35,414 nt of DNA. Source: Leptotrichiaceae bacterium. GTDB lineage: Bacteria; Fusobacteriota; Fusobacteriia; Fusobacteriales; Leptotrichiaceae. Numbering within the stretch: the stretch's first letter is position 1; each line of letters begins with the position of its first letter. This document shows, one piece after another, positions 17,324 through 23,815 of the stretch. The notes under the pieces are model-generated. The model had not been told where the DNA came from. It saw only the letters and a list, made by a program, of their open reading frames with translations, and did not search any database. The position numbers and the translations under genes are program-made. The stretch lies in the NCBI GenBank assembly GCA_018060185.1, contig JAGOWQ010000018.1, forward strand, positions 1-35,414, in the 5' to 3' direction.

Positions 17324-17360
17324 GGACTCACTGTATTTACAGTGAGTTCACTTATTTTTA
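17324..17360 (+). terminator. Probable terminator after tRNA-Leu
   Basis: A perfect 10-bp stem (17326-17335 with 17338-17347) is followed by a T-rich but interrupted tail (TCACTTATTTTTA). The stem is strong and the tail weak. Confidence 0.6.
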
Positions 17361-17446
17361 GTAGTAATTATTTTTTATTATCCCTAAAATATTAGAAAAT
17401 TAATACTTTATTTAAAATTTTCAATTATATAATAAAATTAAATTGA

Positions 17447-17474
17447 TTGACAATATTTTTAATTAAGGTATACT
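17447..17474 (+). promoter_or_regulatory. Promoter of the DKNYY-repeat gene
   Basis: TTGACA (17447-17452) and TATACT (17469-17474) have a 16-base spacer. GGAGG (17500-17504) is spaced 6 bases from the ATG. Confidence 0.8.
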
Positions 17475-17510
17475 AATTGTGGTATAAAAATTAATTTACG
17501 GAGGCAAGCA

Positions 17511-17882
17511 ATGAAAAAAATAACATTCATTACTTTTTTATTTCTATTTACATCATTATTTTCAAACGAATATTTTAAGGACACATTTAATGTTTATTAT
17601 GATGGTAAAAAAATAGAGGGAGTTAGTTCAACTTCATTTAAAATCCTAAATAAAAATTATGGAAAAGACGCATTTGACGTATTTTATAAAGGTAGAAAAA
17701 TAGAAAGAGCAAATGCTAGTTCGTTTAAGATACTAAATAAAAACTATGCAAGGGATAATTTTAATATTTATTACAATGGAGTCAGAATAAAAGATGCAAG
17801 TTCAACTTCATTTGAAGTTATTAACGATCATTATGCAAAAGATGCTTTTAATAAATATTATAAAGGAAATAAAATAAAGTAA
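17511..17882 (+). CDS. Secreted DKNYY-type tandem-repeat protein
   Basis: A 123-residue protein with an N-terminal signal peptide (about 1-18, ending LFTSLFS) followed by an exact 29-residue tandem repeat. The repeats begin at Y21, Y50, Y79 and Y108; the fourth is cut short by the stop. The repeat consensus is roughly Y-x-K-D-x-F-N-x-Y-Y-x-G-x-K-I-x-x-A-S-S-x-S-F-x-I-L-N-K-N. This resembles the DKNYY family, common in Fusobacteria and a few other groups, whose function is unknown. It has its own promoter and a very strong terminator, so it is a single-gene unit. It probably acts in the periplasm or at the surface; no catalytic motif is seen. Confidence 0.8.
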   Translation: MKKITFITFLFLFTSLFSNEYFKDTFNVYYDGKKIEGVSSTSFKILNKNYGKDAFDVFYKGRKIERANASSFKILNKNYARDNFNIYYNGVRIKDASSTSFEVINDHYAKDAFNKYYKGNKIK

Positions 17883-17921
17883 GATTTCTCGTTAATAATA
17901 ATTTAAAAAATAAAAAATGAT

Positions 17922-17975
17922 AAAACCTCTAAAATAATATATGTTAAAATAAAATATATTATTTGGAGGTTTTTT
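17922..17975 (+). terminator. Long Rho-independent terminator
   Basis: AAAACCTC (17922-17929) pairs with GAGGTTTT (17966-17973), and inside it an AT-only stretch (AAATAATATAT with ATATATTATTT) continues the stem, with a T-run at the end. The A-run on the left could also stop transcription from the other side. Confidence 0.85.
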
Positions 17976-18246
17976 AATGTATATCATTCATACAAACATT
18001 ATAATAATTTCTCTGAGGAAATTTTTATATCTTTGTAAATTAAAATTAATTTATCTAGAATAGTTTCTATACAGCTTTTCTCCCATTTCATTATCAATGG
18101 GATAAACTATAATTTATATTTAAAATTTATTTTATAAATATATAATACAATCATAGAAAATATTTGTAATTTTGATACTTTTTTGTAAGATAGTTACCAT
18201 AAAGAAACTGTAAAAAACTAAAATTATTTTCTTTTTTTTATAAATA
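17976..18246. other. Gene-free AT-rich gap with nested inverted repeats
   Basis: No convincing gene is present. Between about 18060 and 18110, ATAGTTT and AAACTAT enclose CCCAT and ATGGG, giving a nested dyad on DNA or RNA, and AATTTC/GAAATT form another small one near 18007-18023. Short open frames of about 30 codons exist on both strands but lack ribosome sites. It may be a decayed gene or a small RNA. Confidence 0.35.
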
Positions 18247-18255
18247 TGGTAAAAT
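18247..18255 (+). promoter_or_regulatory. Extended -10 promoter of tRNA-Arg
   Basis: TGGTAAAAT is an extended -10 element 22 bases upstream of the tRNA. A T-rich block (from about 18227) sits where the -35 would be, without a clear hexamer. Confidence 0.55.
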
Positions 18256-18277
18256 AGAGTAAGGGTTTATTAGTTTT

Positions 18278-18354
18278 GCACTTGTAGCTCAACTGGATAG
18301 AGCGTCTGACTTCGGATCAGAAGGCTTGGGGTTCGATTCCTCACAGGTGCGCCA
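18278..18354 (+). tRNA. tRNA-Arg (UCG)
   Basis: A 77-base cloverleaf with acceptor GCACTTG/CAGGTGC (one G-U pair), anticodon TCG at 18312-18314 and encoded CCA. radC begins 65 bases downstream without an obvious terminator between. Confidence 0.95.
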
Positions 18355-18419
18355 TTTAATATATTTAAGGGGTTGAATATATTTTAAAATAAAAGTTTAT
18401 TAAAAGGGTTGGGGATAAT

Positions 18420-19094
18420 ATGAATAAAAATCAAGGGCATAGAGAACGTTTGAGAAAAAGGTTTTTAATGTCTGGAATTTCTGGTTTTCACGAATATGAA
18501 ATTTTAGAGTTACTCTTGACATACGTTATTGTACAAAAAGATTGTAAACCAATAGCTAAAAAATTATTAGAAAAATATGGGAACTTATATACTTTACTTG
18601 GTCAAAGCAGTGAGGAATTGCAAAAAAATAATTATATAAGTGAAAGAGTAGTTGTATATTTCAAAGTTATTTTTTCTATATTAGAAAATTTGTTGTATAA
18701 AAAAATAGATAAAGAAATAATTACTATTTCAAGTAATGTTCAATTGTTAAATTATTTGCAGCATTCCCTTACAAATAGAGATATAGAAATATTCAAAGTT
18801 CTATTTTTGAATACACAGAATGAATTGTTAAAAGAAGAAGAATTATTTAAAGGAACTATAGACAAAAGTGTAGTCTATATAAGAGAACTAGTTAAAAAAA
18901 TATTTGATTACAAAGCAAAATCAATAATTATTGTACATAATCATCCTGGTGGTTCTTTGAAACCATCTCAATCAGATAAAATGTTAACTGTTAAAATAAA
19001 AGAAGTTCTTGAAAATTTAGAAATAAGACTTCTCGATCATTTGATAATAAGCGAAAATGGACATTTTAGTTTTTTAGAGAATGGGATATTGTGA
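18420..19094 (+). CDS. radC: RadC-family JAB/MPN protein
   Basis: The 224-residue protein has the usual RadC length and layout. An N-terminal helix-hairpin-helix-like part begins GHRERLRKRF and continues with EILELLLTYVI. The C-terminal JAB (MPN-type) metalloprotease-like domain carries VHNHPGGSLKPSQSDK, matching the RadC HNHPSGxxxPSxxD metal motif except Gly for Ser. The name comes from a misattributed repair phenotype; the biochemical role of RadC proteins remains unsettled. The ribosome site is GGGTTGGGG. It is followed at 26 bases by the PSP1 gene pair and likely shares their transcript. Confidence 0.9.
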   Translation: MNKNQGHRERLRKRFLMSGISGFHEYEILELLLTYVIVQKDCKPIAKKLLEKYGNLYTLLGQSSEELQKNNYISERVVVYFKVIFSILENLLYKKIDKEIITISSNVQLLNYLQHSLTNRDIEIFKVLFLNTQNELLKEEELFKGTIDKSVVYIRELVKKIFDYKAKSIIIVHNHPGGSLKPSQSDKMLTVKIKEVLENLEIRLLDHLIISENGHFSFLENGIL

Positions 19095-19120
19095 TTTAAA
19101 AAAATAAAAAAGGTGGAAAA

Positions 19121-19633
19121 ATGAAAGTATTAAATATAAAGTTTAGAAAAACAAAAAAAGTATATCCATTTTTAATAGATGATTTTAAAAAGTATGGAAA
19201 AGGAGATCATGTTATAGTAGATACTATAAGAGGAGAGCAAATAGGTATAGTTATTGGTACAGTAGAAAAGTATGAAATAGATAATACTGAAAACGAAGAA
19301 ATTAAAATAAGGGAGGTGAAGAGAAAACTAGAAGAAGAAGAGGTAGAAAAATTAAAAGACTTGGATGCTAAAGCAGATGAAGCATATTTTAAATGTAAAA
19401 AAATTGTTAGAGAAATTTTACCAGAAATGAATTTAGTTATTGGGGAATACACATTCGATGAAAGTAAATTAATTTTTTATTTCACAGCAGAAAACAGACT
19501 TGATTTCAGAGAATTAGTAAAAGAGGTAAATAAAACATTTAAAAAGAGAGTTGAATTTTATCAAATAAAACAGAATGATGAAGGGAGAATTTTAAGTGCG
19601 TTTGGAAAATATGGGAAAGAAATTTACTGGTAG
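19121..19633 (+). CDS. Short PSP1-domain protein lacking the cysteine cluster
   Basis: A 170-residue paralogue of the next gene product. Both share the PSP1 pattern: a start strand with a charged Lys-rich turn, VIVDTIRGEQIGIVIG against VIAETHMGLAVGKVIA, then LxLVxxEYTFDxxKLxFYFxxExRxDFRxLVK. The last 18 residues (153-170) align without gaps to residues 163-180 of the full RicT, but each of the four cysteines there is replaced (C171 by F161, C174 by Y164, C179 by Y169, C180 by W170), and the protein ends at exactly that point. It therefore cannot hold an Fe-S cluster in this way. GGTGG precedes the ATG. It may be a regulatory or structural partner of RicT; function unknown. Confidence 0.8.
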   Translation: MKVLNIKFRKTKKVYPFLIDDFKKYGKGDHVIVDTIRGEQIGIVIGTVEKYEIDNTENEEIKIREVKRKLEEEEVEKLKDLDAKADEAYFKCKKIVREILPEMNLVIGEYTFDESKLIFYFTAENRLDFRELVKEVNKTFKKRVEFYQIKQNDEGRILSAFGKYGKEIYW

Positions 19634-20489
19634 TGATAGTGAAGCAATAGATGTCTATTTTGATACCTTCCAAAAACGTTATTTTTTCCAAAACAATCCT
19701 AGCTTTTCAGTTAAAATTAATGAACGAGTAATAGCCGAAACTCATATGGGTTTAGCTGTAGGAAAAGTTATAGCAATTAAATCTGACTATATCAACGAAT
19801 CAAAAGAACCATTGAAAAAAATAGTAAGAATCGCTACAAGTAAAGACTTGGAAAAAAATAATGAATTAAAAAAAGATGCTATCAAAGCAGGATTTGTTTT
19901 TAAAAATAAAGTACAAAAATATGAATTGAATTTAAAATTAGTAGCTACAGAGTATACTTTTGACAGAAAAAAATTAGTATTTTACTTCGCTTCAGAAGAT
20001 AGAGTTGATTTTAGACTTTTAGTAAAAGATTTAGCTGCAATTTTTAAAGTAAGAATAGAACTCAGGCAAATAGGAGTTCGAGATTATGCAAAAATGATTG
20101 GGGATTGTGGTATGTGTGGCAAAACACTTTGCTGTAAATCTTTTATGAATAAATTTGATTCAGTTTCAATAAAAATGGCAAGAGATCAGGGGATTTCAGT
20201 TTCTCCTTCTAAAATGTCAGGGGTTTGTGGAAGGTTAAAATGTTGTGTAGGATTTGAAAATGAACAGTATCTTGAAGTTAGAGTAAATTATCCTGCTGTA
20301 GGTCAAAAAGTATCTACTCCTGAAGGTAAAGGTAATGTAATAAGTATGAATATGACGTGTGACCTAGTATTCGTAAATATTCTTGGAAAAGGTATTCAAA
20401 AGTTTACATTACCAGATATAGAATTTAGTAGAAAAGAAAAAGAAGAAATTGAAAATAGAGAAAATAGTAATTATGTTGAAGGTAATTAA
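19596..20489 (+). CDS. ricT: PSP1-domain protein RicT (YaaT-like)
   Basis: The 297-residue PSP1 protein contains the full cysteine-rich region: C171, C174, C179, C180, C211, C216 and C217 (GDCGMCGKTLCC then GVCGRLKCC). In Bacillus subtilis, YaaT (RicT) joins RicA and RicF in a complex carrying 4Fe-4S clusters that helps RNase Y process mRNAs. The chosen start is GTG 19596, seven to eight bases after AAGGGAG (19581-19587); ATG 19611 has no good site. This makes the gene overlap the stop of the previous one by 38 bases in another frame, suggesting translational coupling. In Bacillus yaaT lies near yabB, as here. RicA and RicF are not seen in this window. Confidence 0.88.
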   Translation: MRLENMGKKFTGSDSEAIDVYFDTFQKRYFFQNNPSFSVKINERVIAETHMGLAVGKVIAIKSDYINESKEPLKKIVRIATSKDLEKNNELKKDAIKAGFVFKNKVQKYELNLKLVATEYTFDRKKLVFYFASEDRVDFRLLVKDLAAIFKVRIELRQIGVRDYAKMIGDCGMCGKTLCCKSFMNKFDSVSIKMARDQGISVSPSKMSGVCGRLKCCVGFENEQYLEVRVNYPAVGQKVSTPEGKGNVISMNMTCDLVFVNILGKGIQKFTLPDIEFSRKEKEEIENRENSNYVEGN

Positions 20490-20492
20490 AGT

Positions 20493-21149
20493 ATGGGGTA
20501 TATAGAAAATTTTGATAGTGTAAATAAAAAAATAAATATTGAAAGTATAGGAATAAAAATAACTGAAGATCCGCTAATATTAGCAAAAAATGTAAAAAAA
20601 AAAATAAATATTGAAAAAAAAGAAAAAAAAGTATTAGAAATAGGGGCAGGTCAAGGTGTGATTTCTATTTTACTATCTGAAATTGAAAATATTAAAATTT
20701 TTTCTGTGGAAATTCAAGAAAAAATTTATAAACATCTTGTTGAAAACATAAAAAATAACAACTTAGAAAATAAAATTTACCCTTTAAATAAAGATATAAA
20801 AGAAGTGGAAGGAGAATATGATATAATATTTTCTAATCCTCCTTATAGGAAGATTGATTCAGGTAAATTACCCGAAGATCAATCGGAGTTAATAAGTAAA
20901 TACGAGAAATTCCTTACTTTAGAAGAATTGTTTTTAAATATAAAAAGGCTTTTAAAAAATAATGGATATTTTTTTGTTATAGTTCCTAATTACAGGTTAA
21001 ACGATATTTTTTCTTATATATATAAAAATAACATGACTATTTTATCACTTGAAATAAATGAATATAAGAAAAATAAACTAGTTGTAGTACATGGGAAAAA
21101 AGGTGGAAAATCCAATTCAAATATTGATATAGAAATAATAAAAAAATAA
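20493..21149 (+). CDS. TrmN6-like tRNA adenine-N6 methyltransferase
   Basis: A 218-residue class I methyltransferase with SAM motif VLEIGAGQGVISILL (about 48-62) and the catalytic SNPPY motif (about 113-117) used by N6-adenine methyltransferases. The best family match by memory is TrmN6 (YfiC, Bacillus YabB), which methylates A37 of tRNA1-Val. Position after ricT mirrors yaaT-yabA-yabB in Bacillus and supports that reading. Both tRNA-Val (UAC) genes in this window have an A at position 37, so the substrate is encoded here. The start is three bases after the ricT stop. A weak AT-only hairpin (21141-21159) may end the transcript. Confidence 0.78.
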   Translation: MGYIENFDSVNKKINIESIGIKITEDPLILAKNVKKKINIEKKEKKVLEIGAGQGVISILLSEIENIKIFSVEIQEKIYKHLVENIKNNNLENKIYPLNKDIKEVEGEYDIIFSNPPYRKIDSGKLPEDQSELISKYEKFLTLEELFLNIKRLLKNNGYFFVIVPNYRLNDIFSYIYKNNMTILSLEINEYKKNKLVVVHGKKGGKSNSNIDIEIIKK

Positions 21150-21170
21150 AATATTTTTTTATTATTTTTT

Positions 21171-21644
21171 TTATATTGAAATTAAATAGTCTGACAATTC
21201 TTTTTCAATTTCTTTATTGAATTTTCCTATTCTAAAATTATATTTAATTTCATCATAGTTATTAGGTTCTTTTGAAAAAGCTAAATTTACTACATTTGGA
21301 AATTCCATTAAAAATAAATTTAATTTTTCTTTGTCATTATAAAATAAAGTAGGTATTTTTGTAAATCCTGTTTTTGACTTTAATAACTCAGAACTTTCAT
21401 CTCTCGAGGAATAAATAACTTTAATTTTATTGTTTAATTCTGAAAATTTCTCAATAAAGGGGATAATAGCACGACAATCAGGGCAATAAACCTGTGCTAC
21501 TACTAAAATATTAATTTCTTTATCAATAGAATTTATTTTTTTAATAGTTTCATTGGAAAGAGTTATTTTATCCATAATTTTCAATTGTTTTTCACTATAT
21601 TCACCGTTATCTTCATATTTTAAATAATCTTTAAATGTAGCCAT
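21171..21644 (-). CDS. Thioredoxin-like protein with CPDC motif
   Basis: A 157-residue cytoplasmic protein (no signal peptide) with a thioredoxin fold: ILVVAQVYCPDC (active cysteines C54 and C57), a helix, KIKVIYSSRDESSEL, then KIPTLFYND carrying the cis-proline, and an extended C-terminal helix. The CPDC pair differs from CGPC of standard thioredoxins; proteins of this kind (thioredoxin_9-like) often have CPDC or CGDC. It probably reduces disulfides, but its partner is unknown. The start follows AGGTGAT on the minus strand. It converges on the methyltransferase gene with only 21 bases between stops. Confidence 0.8.
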   Translation of the reverse strand: MATFKDYLKYEDNGEYSEKQLKIMDKITLSNETIKKINSIDKEINILVVAQVYCPDCRAIIPFIEKFSELNNKIKVIYSSRDESSELLKSKTGFTKIPTLFYNDKEKLNLFLMEFPNVVNLAFSKEPNNYDEIKYNFRIGKFNKEIEKELSDYLISI

Positions 21645-21731
21645 TTAATATCACCTCATTATAATTTTTATATACAATATTATATAATAAAATTTAAAAA
21701 AAAGAAAGATATTTCTTTTTATTTTAAAATA

Positions 21732-21740
21732 TGATAAAAT
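21732..21740 (+). promoter_or_regulatory. Extended -10 promoter of the HAD-receiver-HAD cluster
   Basis: TGATAAAAT lies 21 bases before the GTG start. TTTCTT at 21712-21717 is a poor -35 match at 17 bases. Confidence 0.6.
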
Positions 21741-21761
21741 CATACAAAGGAGATGAAATAA

Positions 21762-22574
21762 GTGTATAAAGCGATAATTAGTGACTTAGACGGTACTTTA
21801 TTAAATGAGAATCATGATGTTGATGAATTCACAATTAATACAGTTAAAAAAGTTTTAGAAAAAGGAATAAAATTTTATATAGCTACAGGAAGAAGCTATT
21901 TTGGGGCGAAAGAGGTAATGGATAAATTAAATTTAGAAATACCTTTAATAACTTCTAACGGAGCTAGAATACTTAACAGTGAAGGAAAAGAAATTTATAT
22001 TAAAAATTTGGAAGAAAAATATTTAAATAAAATTTTTGAAATTGACTATAAATCTATAGGAAAAGATATTATAATTAATGGATATTCAGGAAATGATTGG
22101 TTTGTTGTGGAGGATGTTATAGATTTTTTTATTAATCAGAGACCAGATAGATTACATGTTCCTGCTCAAATAGAAGAAAAAGAATTTAAAAACAAAAAAT
22201 TTACAAAAATATTTTTTTTAGGAGATCACGATAAATTATTAGAACTTGAAAAAATTATAATAGAATCCACAAAAAATAAAGTAATTACGACCTTTGCCTC
22301 AGAAAGGAGTTTGGAAATTTTTTCTAAGGAATGTGATAAATCCATAGCTGCTGAATATTTGTTAAAAAAAGATAATTTAAAATTAGAAGATGCTGTTGCA
22401 TTCGGTGATGGACTTAATGATTACTCTATGTTAAAAAAAGCAGGAAAAGGATATTTGATGGAAAATTCTTTATATAAATTATTTGAAAGGTTACCTAATA
22501 ATGAGATAGTAAAAAGTAATGAAAATAATGGGGTTGCAGATAAAATAACAGAATTGTTTTTAGAAAGGGAATGA
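21762..22574 (+). CDS. Cof-type HAD-IIB phosphatase, copy 1
   Basis: A 270-residue haloacid dehalogenase-family hydrolase. It shows motif I SDLDGTLL (nucleophile D8, acid D10), motif II FYIATGR, a large IIB cap, then K in the ASERSLEIF/KSIAAEYL region and the final GDGLNDYSML. Cof-type enzymes dephosphorylate sugar phosphates, nucleotides or cofactors such as PLP; the substrate cannot be read from sequence. GTG is the start, after AAAGGAGAT. It is related (about half identical by eye) to the gene at 22967, with a receiver-domain gene between them. Its stop overlaps the next start (ATGA). Confidence 0.9.
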   Translation: MYKAIISDLDGTLLNENHDVDEFTINTVKKVLEKGIKFYIATGRSYFGAKEVMDKLNLEIPLITSNGARILNSEGKEIYIKNLEEKYLNKIFEIDYKSIGKDIIINGYSGNDWFVVEDVIDFFINQRPDRLHVPAQIEEKEFKNKKFTKIFFLGDHDKLLELEKIIIESTKNKVITTFASERSLEIFSKECDKSIAAEYLLKKDNLKLEDAVAFGDGLNDYSMLKKAGKGYLMENSLYKLFERLPNNEIVKSNENNGVADKITELFLERE

Positions 22575-22945
22575 AAATTATGAAAAAGAAAGCTTTAGTT
22601 GTAGACAATACATCATATATAAGAGCAGATATAAGAGAATTGCTAGAAGAACAAGGATACGAAGTATATGAAGCAGGAGATGGATTAGAGGCTTTTGAAA
22701 TTTATAAAAAAATAAAACCAGATATTGTTACTATGGATATAAACATGCCAAAAGTACATGGATTAAAAGCAACACAGTTAATAACTGATTTTGATCCTAA
22801 AGCAAGAGTAATGATTTGTAGTACAATGATAACTTTCCAAAATTATATTAAAATGGCTAAAGAAGCAGGAGCTAAAAGCTTTTTATCAAAACCGTTTTCT
22901 GATGAAGAATTTTTTGATGAATTAGCAAAATTGTTTTTGGTGTAG
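22571..22945 (+). CDS. Stand-alone response-regulator receiver domain (CheY-like)
   Basis: The 124-residue protein is a single receiver domain with no output domain. Key residues are present: D12 of the acidic pocket (followed by N13 instead of a second acid), phosphorylation site D56 (TMDINMP), switch S84 (CSTM) and K107 (SKPF). Such proteins act by binding partners when phosphorylated, as in chemotaxis or phosphorelays. No histidine kinase, chemotaxis or flagellar gene is near. It starts inside the stop of the first HAD gene and is followed by a related HAD gene at 22 bases, so the three are one unit. ATG 22580 is an alternative start. Confidence 0.92.
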   Translation: MKIMKKKALVVDNTSYIRADIRELLEEQGYEVYEAGDGLEAFEIYKKIKPDIVTMDINMPKVHGLKATQLITDFDPKARVMICSTMITFQNYIKMAKEAGAKSFLSKPFSDEEFFDELAKLFLV

Positions 22946-22966
22946 ATTAGGAAAGGTGGTTTTAAA

Positions 22967-23779
22967 ATGTATAAAGCTGTTGTTAGTGATCTAGATGGGA
23001 CTTTATTAAACGAAGAGCACAAAGTAACTGATTTTACGGTAGAAATAGTAAATAAAGTGATAGAAAAAGGAATAAAATTTTATATAGCTACTGGTAGGAA
23101 TTATATCCATACTAAGTCAGTTATGGATGATTTGGGAATAAAAATACCTTTAATTACATCAAATGGAGCAAGAATATACAACAAAAATGGGAAAGTCATA
23201 TATGAAAATTTGGTTAAAAAAAAAGAAGTTGAATCTATATTAGAAATAGATTATAAAAAATATGGGGAAAACATACATTTAAACATATTTTCAGGAGATG
23301 ACTGGGTAATAACAAAAGGGACATTAGAAGAAGTTATAAAAAGATATCCTGAATTAGATAAAATTGACGCTATAGAAGTGGAAAAAGAAAAATTAGGTGA
23401 GTTAGATATTTTAAAATTTTTCTTTATAGGAGAGCACGAAGAACTAGTTGAACTTGAACAAGAAATAATAAAGAAAACAAAAAATAATATTACTATAGCT
23501 TTTGTATCAGATAAATGTATGGAAATTTTCAACAAGACAACAAATAAAGCTAATGCAGCTAAGTATTTACTGAACAAAGAAGGTATAGATTTAAAAGATG
23601 CAGTAAGCTTTGGAGATGGTGAAAATGATTTTGAACTTTTAACAGAATTAGGTAAGGGATATGCAATGGAAAATGCAATAGATAGGTTGAATAATCTTTT
23701 GCCTAAGGATTTTGAAAGAGTTGACAAAAATATTAATAATGGAGAAGCAAAAAAGTTATTAGAATTATTTTTGAAATAA
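22967..23779 (+). CDS. Cof-type HAD-IIB phosphatase, copy 2
   Basis: This 270-residue paralogue of the 21762 gene has the same motifs: SDLDGTLL (D8, D10), FYIATGR, LITSNGARIYN, the cap, and GDGENDFELL. The cap regions differ most between the two copies (for example GNDWFVVEDVIDFFINQ against GDDWVITKGTLEEVIKR), which suggests different substrates after duplication. GGTGG precedes the ATG. The transcript ends in a strong bidirectional terminator just after the stop. Confidence 0.9.
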   Translation: MYKAVVSDLDGTLLNEEHKVTDFTVEIVNKVIEKGIKFYIATGRNYIHTKSVMDDLGIKIPLITSNGARIYNKNGKVIYENLVKKKEVESILEIDYKKYGENIHLNIFSGDDWVITKGTLEEVIKRYPELDKIDAIEVEKEKLGELDILKFFFIGEHEELVELEQEIIKKTKNNITIAFVSDKCMEIFNKTTNKANAAKYLLNKEGIDLKDAVSFGDGENDFELLTELGKGYAMENAIDRLNNLLPKDFERVDKNINNGEAKKLLELFLK

Positions 23780-23780
23780 A

Positions 23781-23815
23781 AAAGAGTTATCTAGATTTAG
23801 ATAACTCTTTTTTAT
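23781..23815. terminator. Bidirectional terminator between HAD copy 2 and sppA
   Basis: A perfect 13-bp stem (23781-23793 with 23798-23810) with a GATT loop has A on the left and T on the right, so it can stop transcription from both sides. The stop codon of the convergent sppA touches its end. Confidence 0.92.

Noticed and set aside
17977-18070. Short frames of about 28-35 codons in the gap after the DKNYY gene, on both strands
   Set aside because: No ribosome site, no recognisable composition; chance frames in AT-rich DNA.
19121-20489. Frameshift hypothesis for the two overlapping PSP1 frames
   Set aside because: The two products align with each other over the same region, each with its own N-terminus, so they are tandem paralogues and not one broken gene.
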